Positions 35,499 to 43,415 of a DNA stretch of 64,000 nucleotides are shown here, one piece after another. The notes beneath the pieces were generated by a model. It saw only the letters and a list, made by a program, of their open reading frames with translations. It was not told the DNA's origin and did not search any database. The stretch is from CAVTLG01 sp963735495 (GTDB lineage: Bacteria; Chloroflexota; Ktedonobacteria; Ktedonobacterales; Ktedonobacteraceae): assembly GCA_963735495.1 (NCBI GenBank), contig CAVTLG010000006.1, forward strand, positions 62,001 to 126,000. The letters are read 5' to 3'. The position numbers and the translations under genes are program-made. Position 1 is the stretch's first letter; each line of letters begins with the position of its first letter.

Positions 35499-36052
35499 CG
35501 TCTGGGACCTCCTTTGGATGTGTTAATTAAGAGCAACAACTCTCCTTGCTATTTGATCTAGAGTGGTCTACCTGCCTGGTACTGATCTCGAAAACCCAAG
35601 TCATTGCTGAGCTAAAATTTTTATCGCTTGACGCGTTTCTTTTTCCAAAAGCCTCCTTATCTCTGACCTGACAGGCCAGGTGCTGACCTTTGAGTCGCAT
35701 GCCCTGGAGAAGCACATGGGAAGGACTGACACAAGTAACATTTCGACATTTTCCGAAATATAATATACCAGATAAGTGTAAATATACTGATTTTTGAGGG
35801 AGGTGTCAAGGTTGATTCGCGCTTCTCTGGCTTTTTCTTCGATACATGCAAAAAAAAGCCGATGTTTTGACTTTTAACGTGCCATAATAATACGAAAATT
35901 TCTGAAAGAATTGAGAGGAAGAATTGATGGCAAAGAGGCATTGCAGGCCATACTCTTCCTTAGAAACAGAGGGAAATCGTGAAAATATTTGCTTTTCTCT
36001 GCATCAAGCAAAGAAAAACTGGATAAAAGCACCGATAATCTCTTTCTACCAC
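35499..36052. other. AT-rich divergent gap
   Basis: About 550 bases with no supported gene between the sugar-binding lipoprotein and the malectin protein. Short T- and A-runs occur, and the plus-strand promoter follows at 36053. Confidence 0.45.
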
Positions 36053-36081
36053 TTGACAGTGCGTTGTAAATTCACTATATT
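36053..36081 (+). promoter_or_regulatory. Sigma-A-type promoter
   Basis: TTGACA, exactly 17 bases, then TATATT, about 127 bases before the start of the malectin/beta-helix gene. Confidence 0.6.
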
Positions 36082-36207
36082 CGTAGCATATGACATCGAT
36101 ATTGATTTCGTAAAATGTCGAAGGAGTCATATTGTAGCGTATGGCGTATATACGACCTGACGGATGAATGTCCTACATTAGCAGGGAACCACTCAGAAGG
36201 AGATGTC

Positions 36208-38571
36208 ATGGAAGTCCATCTTCCCGGTGCTACGATGCGCCGGATATCGACGCCACGAAAAACAGTCCGACAGCTGATCGGGGTGATCATGCTCCTGTGT
36301 TGGATGAGCGGACTCTTGGCAGCCTACCCATTATTTTCTGCTCACGCCGATGCCTCGCCTGTGCAAATCAATGCCGGTGGCGATGCAGCTTCGCCCTTTG
36401 TGGCTGACACGGACTATAGCGCTGGCTCGACGGCGAACACCAGCCAGACAATCGATACCAGCGGGGTGAGCGATCCCGCTCCCCAGGCCGTCTACCAGAG
36501 CAATCGTTACGGCAACTTTACCTACACGATCCCTGGGCTGACAGCTGGCAGCGCCTATACAGTGCGGCTGCACTTCGCCGAGGAATACTGGACGGCGGCA
36601 GGTGATCGCATCTTCAATGTCAGTATCAACGGCAGCCAGGTCTTAACGAATTTCGATATTTTTGCCACCGCAGGTGCCGAGTACACCGCAGTGGTTGAGC
36701 CGTTCAGTGCGACGGCAGACAGCAGTGGCACCATCACCATCCAGTTTGTGACCGTTAAGGACAATGCCCAGGTCAATGGCATCGAGGTGCTGGGAACCAG
36801 CTCATCCACACCAACCCCTACACCGACCTCAACGTCGACCTCAGGTTCTCCCAACTTTGGTTCCAATGTCTATATCTTCGATCCCAGCATGTCGCTCAGC
36901 CAGATCCAGTCAACGCTCAACTCTATCTCAGACCAGCAGATCTCCAACGAGTTCGGGACTCAGCGCTACGCGCTGCTGTTTGAGCCTGGCACCTACGGTA
37001 CCACCTCTGATCCGCTGAACTTCCAGATCGGGTACTATACTAGCGTGGCGGGCCTCGGTAGCTCCCCGACCGATGTGGTCATCAACGGGTCCATTGATGT
37101 GTACAACCAGTGCTCCGGCAGTACCTGCAATGCTACGACAAACTTCTGGCGCTCGGTATCCAACCTGACTATCAATGTGGACACGCCGGATGCGGGCTGC
37201 TATAACGGCGAATTCTGGGCGGTGTCACAGGCCGCGCCGTTGCGCCGGGTTGAGATCAACGGATACACCACACTGATGGACTATTGCACCAATCCGGCCT
37301 ACGCGAGTGGCGGTTTCATCGCCGACTCAGAGATCACCGGCAGCAATATCGTCAATGGCTCGCAGCAACAGTGGCTGATCAGGAATAGCCAGATTACTGG
37401 CTGGGGTAACGGCGTCTGGAACCAGGTATTCTCAGGTGTGGTGGGGGCACCCGCCCAATGCTTCCCATCCGCGTCATCGTGTGGCGGCCCGTACACGACG
37501 CTGCCAACCAGCCCGGTGACACGCGAGGAACCTTACCTGTACATGGATGCCAGCGGAAACGACCACGTCTTCGTGCCTTCGGTTCAGACGAACACCTCCG
37601 GCACGACCTGGGGAAGCGGGGCGACTCCTGGTACGTCTCTGCCGATTAGCTCGTTCTTCATCGCCCAGCCGAGCGACTCTGCGGCAACCATCAATAGCGC
37701 ATTAGCCAGTGGTCAGAACCTGATCCTGACTCCAGGGGTCTATGATCTGAGCCAGAGCATCGATGTGACGAATCCCGATACCGTCGTGCTCGGTCTCGGT
37801 TTCCCAACGCTGATCCCTCAAGACGGCATTGTGTCCATGCAAGTGGCCAATGCGCCAGGGATCATGATTTCTGGGCTGATCTTCGATGCAGGTGCAACGA
37901 ACTCGTCAGAGCTGCTCCAGTTCGGAAGCAGTGTCATGAACAATAACCTGTATGCCTCCGACCCGCCAGCTCTTCAGGATGTGTTCTTCCGTATCGGCGG
38001 CGCGGAAGCTGGCAGTGCTACGACCAGCCTGATCGTGAACAGCGCCAATGTCATCCTCGATGACATCTGGGCCTGGCGGGCCGACCACGGTACCGGTGTG
38101 GGTTGGACCAGCAATACGGCCAATACGGGTCTCATCGTCAACGGTGACAACGTGATTGCGTACGGTCTTGCCGTCGAGCACTACCAGCAATACGAGGTGA
38201 TCTGGAACGGGAACGGCGGCACGGACATCTTCTTCCAGAACGAGATGCCCTATGACCCGCCCAGCCAGGCGGCATGGATGGAGGCTTCTGGTGTCGATGG
38301 CTGGGCAGCCTTTAAAGTGGCCGATACCGTGACCAGTTTCAGCGGGTACGGCATGGGCAGCTACAGCTACTTCAACCAGGGAGTGGACATTTACGCTGCC
38401 AATGCCTTTGAGGTTCCCTCCACCCTTCCGGCGGGCAGCCTCCACGATCTGCTCACGATCTTCCTCTCCACGGCAGGATCTGGTGGCATCCTGAATGTGA
38501 TCAACGACACTGGCGGATCGTCAACTAGCGCTAACCCGGATACGCCAGTCACCGTGGTGAGCTATCCGTAA
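36208..38571 (+). CDS. Secreted malectin-domain and beta-helix carbohydrate-active protein
   Basis: A 787-residue secreted protein. A signal peptide follows an Arg-rich start (VRQLIGVIMLLCWMSGLLAAYPLFSAHA). Residues about 50-200 are a malectin-like domain (VQINAGG, YRFGNFTY-type TIPGL, VRLHFAEEYW, FNVSINGSQVL). A PTPTPTSTSTS linker leads to a long region with parallel beta-helix character (pectate-lyase-like), such as VNSANVILDDIWAWRADHG. The start at 36208 has AAGGAG 5 bases ahead; an ATG at 36115 lacks one. I expect it to bind or cut a polysaccharide; the catalytic residues are not identifiable by eye. Confidence 0.75.
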   Translation: MEVHLPGATMRRISTPRKTVRQLIGVIMLLCWMSGLLAAYPLFSAHADASPVQINAGGDAASPFVADTDYSAGSTANTSQTIDTSGVSDPAPQAVYQSNRYGNFTYTIPGLTAGSAYTVRLHFAEEYWTAAGDRIFNVSINGSQVLTNFDIFATAGAEYTAVVEPFSATADSSGTITIQFVTVKDNAQVNGIEVLGTSSSTPTPTPTSTSTSGSPNFGSNVYIFDPSMSLSQIQSTLNSISDQQISNEFGTQRYALLFEPGTYGTTSDPLNFQIGYYTSVAGLGSSPTDVVINGSIDVYNQCSGSTCNATTNFWRSVSNLTINVDTPDAGCYNGEFWAVSQAAPLRRVEINGYTTLMDYCTNPAYASGGFIADSEITGSNIVNGSQQQWLIRNSQITGWGNGVWNQVFSGVVGAPAQCFPSASSCGGPYTTLPTSPVTREEPYLYMDASGNDHVFVPSVQTNTSGTTWGSGATPGTSLPISSFFIAQPSDSAATINSALASGQNLILTPGVYDLSQSIDVTNPDTVVLGLGFPTLIPQDGIVSMQVANAPGIMISGLIFDAGATNSSELLQFGSSVMNNNLYASDPPALQDVFFRIGGAEAGSATTSLIVNSANVILDDIWAWRADHGTGVGWTSNTANTGLIVNGDNVIAYGLAVEHYQQYEVIWNGNGGTDIFFQNEMPYDPPSQAAWMEASGVDGWAAFKVADTVTSFSGYGMGSYSYFNQGVDIYAANAFEVPSTLPAGSLHDLLTIFLSTAGSGGILNVINDTGGSSTSANPDTPVTVVSYP

Positions 38572-38591
38572 AGCGCGGAAGGGAACGGAAC

Positions 38592-38628
38592 AGGCATGGG
38601 CAGCTCTCGCGGGCCGTCGCCCATGCCT
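38592..38628 (+). terminator. Hairpin after the malectin gene
   Basis: AGGCATGGGC pairs with GCCCATGCCT around 17 bases, 20 bases after the stop. There is no T-run, so it may stabilise the mRNA end instead of terminating. Confidence 0.4.
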
Positions 38629-38706
38629 CTCAAACCTACTTCCATTCCGTCGGCCCCCGAAGGCATGGCCCTTTCAAGCCGATTTCCTGGCTATGCACAA
38701 CCGAAC

Positions 38707-39772
38707 TCAGGCCGCCAGAGACACACGTACCACTACGGCAGTAATATTGTCAGGACCACCGTGCTCATTGGCGCGCTTTACCAGCCGTTCCGCGCTCTCT
38801 GCGGGAGCATATTGCTCGAACGATGGTGCGCAACTCGTCCTCCGCAACGAGCGTCCAGAGACCATCCGTACAGAGGACCAGTATATCACCATTGCGCACA
38901 GCCTGGGACGCAACGTACACCTCCACAGTTTGTTCTGCTCCAAGGCAGCGTGTAATAATGTTGCGCTTCTCATGGGTGCGCGCCTGTTCCCTCGTCAACA
39001 GACCTGCCTGTACTTGCTGCTCGACCCAGGAGTGGTTTTGCGCGATCTGCATCACCTGACCCTCACGGATTACATACGCCAGACTATCACCCGCGTTGGC
39101 AACGTACACCTTGTCATCCTGCAAGACCGCCGCGACACAGGTTGTAGCCATGGGCGTTTTCTTTTTCTCTTCGCTGGCGGGATCTTGCGGCAGTGCTGCA
39201 TTTCGCTGCCAGATGAGCGTGTTGGCCTGTTCTACAGCCTGCCGCAGCGCTATCGCGACATCTGTGTTCGTGTCCTGATAATAGCTATCGCGTATTGTAT
39301 TGACGGCGAGCGCACTGGCAACCTCTCCATAGTCATGACCACCCATCCCATCGGCGACAACGAATAGCGCGCCCTTTTGTGCCATCACCTGGGTATCCTC
39401 GGGCACATATGAGGTCATATTGTCTTCATTATTGGCGCGCTGCCCGATATCAGTATGTAGAGCAACATCGAGATTAAGCAATGAACTTGTCATGAGAGTT
39501 TCCTTTCCGAGACCTGATAGTGATTTTAAGAGAGTTATTGACGCTTTCCAATGTTCAGTGCACGCAGAGGTAATCAGATCAGAGAGCACGAGACCCCACA
39601 ATCTGGCAATACGCCAGACATCGCCATGTGCGCGCTCTGCGCGCTGGCAATCGCGAAAGGTCTGGAGCATTTCATGCCCATAAGCACGGCGAAATTCTGC
39701 CGGGTAGAGCCAGAGTAGTGCACGGTAGAGGTGCTCGGAGAACGTAGGGGTATGCAATGGTGAGGTGCTCAT
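38707..39772 (-). CDS. PP2C-type protein phosphatase with N-terminal prefix domain, frameshifted at the C-terminus
   Basis: Residues 1-93 (RALLWLYPAEFRRAYGHEMLQTFRD) resemble the prefix domain of PadR-linked ADOP permeases. From residue 94 a PP2C fold follows: DIGQRANNEDN, VVADGMGGHDYG, VANAGDSLAYVI, LCTDGLW. The frame ends early at 38765, but the missing end (YAPAESAERLVKRANEHGGPDNITAVVVRV) lies in the next frame to 38707; one base must be skipped near 38815. That tail holds the metal-binding GGPDN motif, so without it activity would be lost. ATG 39772 overlaps the PadR stop (ATGA). A second start, ATG 39493, has AAAGGA ahead and would give a prefix-free phosphatase. Confidence 0.8.
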
Positions 39773-40149
39773 GAGGCACCTCCTGGTGCTTCCGCACCTC
39801 CAAGCAGCCGCTTGAAACGGGCGACATACACCAGTTGTGCTAGCCGCCGGGCCTCCGCCTGCGCTACGCGCTGCCCAAATTCGGTCAGACGGTAGTAGCG
39901 ACGCCGCTCATCATCAAGGGTCGGATCAGGACGCTCGTCCGCTTCCTCAATCAATCCATCGGCTAACATGCGCTTGATGGAGCCGTAAAGCGTCCCTGGC
40001 CCCATACGCACTGTGCCATCCGTGCGTAGCGCGATTTCCTGCATGATACCGTATCCATGGCGCTCGCTATCGGCAAGTGCGAGCAGAATGTGAAAGACGG
40101 CAGGTGTGAGCGGAAGCAATGTCGCGGGATCACGCTGGGCTTTGTTCAT
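39769..40149 (-). CDS. PadR-family transcriptional regulator
   Basis: A 126-residue regulator with the PadR winged helix: LTPAVFHILLALADSERHGYGIMQEI, MGPGTLYGSIKRMLADGLIEE, YRLTEFGQRVAQAEARRL. The start at 40149 has GGAGG close ahead. PadR proteins repress by binding paired operators, often their own. Two ATATC-N7-GATAT sites lie right upstream. It overlaps the phosphatase gene by four bases and so controls a PP2C, not the usual ADOP permease. Confidence 0.9.
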   Translation of the reverse strand: MNKAQRDPATLLPLTPAVFHILLALADSERHGYGIMQEIALRTDGTVRMGPGTLYGSIKRMLADGLIEEADERPDPTLDDERRRYYRLTEFGQRVAQAEARRLAQLVYVARFKRLLGGAEAPGGAS

Positions 40150-40165
40150 ATCACCTCCGAGTGTT

Positions 40166-40197
40166 ATATCTGTGACGGATATATCCATTACCGATAT
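40166..40197. promoter_or_regulatory. Twin operator-like palindromes upstream of padR
   Basis: ATATC-N7-GATAT occurs at 40166-40182 and again at 40181-40197, centres 15 bases apart, 17-48 bases before the padR start. The spacing suits two regulator dimers. Autorepression by the PadR protein is likely. Confidence 0.6.
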
Positions 40198-40288
40198 AGT
40201 ACCCGGAGATTAGCAGGTTGTCAAGGGGTTGGTGTAGTTACCAGACATTTAAGCTTCTGGCCATCCTTTTTTCTGTTTTTGTGCACGT

Positions 40289-41662
40289 TTACGAGCCAAA
40301 AAGTTGGATGCCAAAGAGACTCAGGGCCTGCGTAACGACATAGACAATGGCCAGCAGGCTGACAACGATGGTGAGACCATACGCGATGACGTTGAAGACC
40401 AGGCCATTGGTATAGCGTCCCATCAAGCGCTTCTTGTTCACCAGATAGAGAATGGCGAAAAGCACGATAGGTAGCAGAATACCGTTGAGCAGATACAGGT
40501 TGAGCAGAATACCAACGACAGGCAGGTTGGGGAAGGAGGCGATGACGACGCTCACCACGATGAGCAATGTGAAGAGCGTCCAGAAGGCAGGCGCTTCTTG
40601 CCATGTCTTGTTCACACCATTCTCCAGGCCCAAAGCCTCAGTGACCGAGTAGCTTGTCGTGAGCGGGAGCACTCCCGCCGCCAATAACGAGGCTCCCAGC
40701 AGACCGAGCGCAAAGACGTATTTGGCGTAAATACCCAGGAACGGAACTAATGCTTGCGCCGCATCTGCCGCTGATCCCAGCGCGACGCCTTTTCCTCCGC
40801 TATGCACAAATAAGGTCGCGCCGGTAGCTACGATAATGAAAAAAGCGATGGCATTGGAAAAGACCGCAGCGGCGTAGATCTCGAAACGCTCGTATTTATA
40901 GTCACGTAACATCACCCCACGTTCAACGACAGCGCTCTGCACGTAAATTTGCATATAAGGGCTAATCGTCGTCCCAACAGCGGCAATCAACGTTAAGATA
41001 TAGCCGCCTCTAAGCTGCACTGTGGGAATGAAGGTTCCGGCCAGGACGTGGCCCCAGTTTGGTCCCGCCTGAAACGCCGAGATAATATAGGCAAAAAAGG
41101 CGATGGTGAGTACTAAAAATAATCTCTCGACCCGGGCATAGGAACTGCGCACCAATAACAACCAGATGATCAGCCCGCCACACGGTGCGGCGATCCAGGA
41201 AGGTATGCCAAAGAGATTGAGAGCTGCGGCGATACCAATAAATTCGGAGATAATCACACCCGTGTTTGCCACCAGAAACGTTAACATAACAAAAGCTGTG
41301 ACGCGGATCGGGAAATTTTCACGGATCAGGTCACTGAGTCCCTTGCCGGTAACGACGCCCATGCGACTACACATCTCTTGCACCACCCCCATGCCCAGTG
41401 TCAGGACAACCATCACCCACAGCATCTGATAGCCATATTGCGATCCCATGGTGCTATAGGTCGCAATGCCGCCCGCGTCGTTGCCGGCATTGGCCGCGAT
41501 CAGTCCTGGACCGAAGATGCCCAGATAAAATAAGAGGCGGTTGAGAAACCTCCTGCGCCTCCTCAAGCGCCCGCTCGTGGCCTTCTTGTCAGCCCCTAGC
41601 GCACCGGTTGTTGAAGATACCAGGGATGTGCTCTTCTGCTTATCGACTGGATCATCTGTCAT
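40289..41662 (-). CDS. NRAMP-related divalent cation transporter, atypical selectivity motifs
   Basis: A 457-residue protein with eleven or so helices and the NRAMP fold: GPGLIAANAGNDAGGIATYSTMG in helix 1 and GTTISPYMQIYVQSAVVERG in helix 6. In classical Mn/Fe NRAMPs helix 1 carries DPGN and helix 6 carries MPH; here the aligned residues are DAGG and SPY, so the metal-binding Met is missing. Members lacking that Met tend to move Mg instead. AAGAGGTGAAG precedes the ATG. The upstream gene is a soluble MgtE-like Mg sensor, which supports magnesium as the substrate. Confidence 0.82.
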   Translation of the reverse strand: MTDDPVDKQKSTSLVSSTTGALGADKKATSGRLRRRRRFLNRLLFYLGIFGPGLIAANAGNDAGGIATYSTMGSQYGYQMLWVMVVLTLGMGVVQEMCSRMGVVTGKGLSDLIRENFPIRVTAFVMLTFLVANTGVIISEFIGIAAALNLFGIPSWIAAPCGGLIIWLLLVRSSYARVERLFLVLTIAFFAYIISAFQAGPNWGHVLAGTFIPTVQLRGGYILTLIAAVGTTISPYMQIYVQSAVVERGVMLRDYKYERFEIYAAAVFSNAIAFFIIVATGATLFVHSGGKGVALGSAADAAQALVPFLGIYAKYVFALGLLGASLLAAGVLPLTTSYSVTEALGLENGVNKTWQEAPAFWTLFTLLIVVSVVIASFPNLPVVGILLNLYLLNGILLPIVLFAILYLVNKKRLMGRYTNGLVFNVIAYGLTIVVSLLAIVYVVTQALSLFGIQLFGS

Positions 41663-41693
41663 TCTTCACCTCTTGTCGTCGTTAGTGCATCTA

Positions 41694-41719
41694 CACTTGA
41701 TTTCTTAGGGTTTTGTGCA
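41694..41719. repeat. Family C motif (variant)
   Basis: ACTTGATTTCTTAGGGTTTT then GTGC, a variant of the 25923 copy, in the 98-base gap between the MgtE-like and NRAMP genes. Confidence 0.45.
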
Positions 41720-41760
41720 TATACTTCCCTTCTGAAAGGGCGACAGGAGTCCATGTTCTT

Positions 41761-43095
41761 TCACGACTCGCTGAGGGGATTGAAATCAGGCAGTGCATGT
41801 CGCCGCTTAAAGGGATGTGGGAGTGGTATGCGCTCGCGCAACTCAGGTGGGAGCAGGACCGCCAGGGCATCGTCAAAGGTGATGATGCCAATAATGTTAT
41901 CTTCCTCCTCCACAACCGCCAGCGCCCGCAGATCGTACTCCGCCAACAACGCGGCAGCTTCTTTGGCGGAAGTTTCGGGGTGCACCGCCACTACATCATG
42001 CACCATCAGATCACGCAAGCGTGCAGTACGATCCAGACAAAAAACCACATCTCGCAATGAAGCCACTCCCAACAGATGCTCCGTGCCAGGTTCCGCAACG
42101 TAAATATAATCCACGAACTCTGGCTGCTCCGGCATACTGCGGATCGTGCGCAAGGCTTCCGCTACCTCCAAATGGTCGGGCAGGAGCAAGAACTCGTTGG
42201 TCATGATGCCACCGGCTGTATCTTCATCATACGCGAGCAACTCCTGGAGTTCCTGTGACTCCGTGTGGTCCATTAAGTTCAGCAAACGATCTGCCTTCTG
42301 CTGATCCAGGTCAGCGACAACATCTGCCGCCACATCTGGCCGCATCTCTTCCAGCAGGTCCGCCGCACGTCCTTCCTGCATACCCTCCAGAATATCAGCC
42401 GCATCGTCTGAGGTCATGGCCTCCAGCGCATCAGCCGCCTGTTGATCAGGTAAAGCCCCCACAACTTCAGCACGCTGGACGTAGGAAAGTTCATCGAGCA
42501 GACGCGCGAGGTCCGCAGGATGGAGTTTGCCTAAGCGATCATGTGAGATATTGAGCTGCACAGCAGGAGCACTGCTGGCAAAATATTGCACGTCCGCCCA
42601 ATCCAGGAGATTCTCGTGGCGCTGGAGTTCTGGTGTGCTCAAGCGTTTGCCTAAGGGCAAAATACGCCGCGAAAGAGCCTGGAAAGAGATATCCACAGCT
42701 AAGAGGCGCAACGCTTGCTCACCGGGCACCTGCCCTAAAGCCAGATCGTTTACACGAATGACTCTGCGCCCTTCTACATCGACCAGTTGTTTGTCGAGCA
42801 CATCCTGACCAAGGAGAATTTCGCCGTCGCGGCGCACGAAACGCTCCAGGCTTACCTGGGCGGAGGAGAGTTGCATAGACCGTTCCTCAAAACGCGCGAC
42901 TTGCTCAACGGGTATCCACAAAACACGCCCACCAATGGGTGCTAACAACCCGGCTAATGGTGGATAGGTTTCTTCGCTTTTGCCTTGACTGGGATTGATA
43001 CGGACAATCACGTCCTTGAGCACGGCAACCTTCTCCTGGCGAGAGTCGAGAATAGGTTTGCCGATCAGTTGACTAAAGAAGAAGAGGGCCATCAC
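41761..43095 (-). CDS. Soluble MgtE-like magnesium sensor (PRC-barrel, MgtE N-domain, CBS pair), no channel
   Basis: A 444-residue cytoplasmic protein. Residues 1-150 look like a duplicated PRC-barrel. From about 200 there are MgtE N-domain helical repeats (LHPADLARLLDELSYVQRAEVVGALPDQQAADALEAM, DDAADILEGM). Then comes a CBS pair (GGIMTNEFLLLPDH, VMHDVVAVHPETSAKEAAALLAEYDLRALAVVEEEDNIIGIIT). These are the parts of MgtE that sense Mg, but the membrane channel domain is absent. The partner is the NRAMP-related transporter 98 bases downstream. I infer that it gates or regulates that transporter by Mg level. Confidence 0.82.
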   Translation of the reverse strand: MMALFFFSQLIGKPILDSRQEKVAVLKDVIVRINPSQGKSEETYPPLAGLLAPIGGRVLWIPVEQVARFEERSMQLSSAQVSLERFVRRDGEILLGQDVLDKQLVDVEGRRVIRVNDLALGQVPGEQALRLLAVDISFQALSRRILPLGKRLSTPELQRHENLLDWADVQYFASSAPAVQLNISHDRLGKLHPADLARLLDELSYVQRAEVVGALPDQQAADALEAMTSDDAADILEGMQEGRAADLLEEMRPDVAADVVADLDQQKADRLLNLMDHTESQELQELLAYDEDTAGGIMTNEFLLLPDHLEVAEALRTIRSMPEQPEFVDYIYVAEPGTEHLLGVASLRDVVFCLDRTARLRDLMVHDVVAVHPETSAKEAAALLAEYDLRALAVVEEEDNIIGIITFDDALAVLLPPELRERIPLPHPFKRRHALPDFNPLSES

Positions 43096-43224
43096 TTTCA
43101 GCTTTCTCGTTCGTCAGATATTGAATCAGCCACTATGATACCACGCCCCACGGCAATCTTGCCGCAAAGGGTCTTCATCCTTGCGGGGAAACGTTGGGAA
43201 CCAGGGTAGGAGAGCCGCCGCACA

Positions 43225-43256
43225 TAAAAAGACGACTCCGCGCCTGCGGAGCCGTC
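43225..43256 (-). terminator. Rho-independent terminator of the secreted-protein gene
   Basis: GACGACTCCGC (43231-43241) pairs with GCGGAGCCGTC (43246-43256) with one G-U pair and a 4-base loop; on the minus strand it ends in a five-T run. It follows the gene ending at 43416. Confidence 0.8.
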
Positions 43257-43283
43257 CAGACTGCGTAATACCCATATACATTC

Positions 43284-43354
43284 AGAAACGAGGCGATCTC
43301 CTTTCTGACACATGAGCGCGATAGCGCTAGAGGCGGTAGCCTCGTTTGTGTCAG
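43284..43354. repeat. Family D hairpin with a half copy beside it
   Basis: CTGACACATGAGCG (43305) to CGTTTGTGTCAG (ending 43354), with an inner GCGCTAGAGGCGG stem region. A fragment of the same family in inverted sense (CAGAAACGAGGCGA) lies just before it. This is in the 320-base gap 43096-43415, which has no gene. Confidence 0.6.
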
Positions 43355-43415
43355 TAGCAAGAGTAACGCCTCTAGCCTGGCGGCTTATCTGCATGCAAGG
43401 CAATATAGGCTACGA

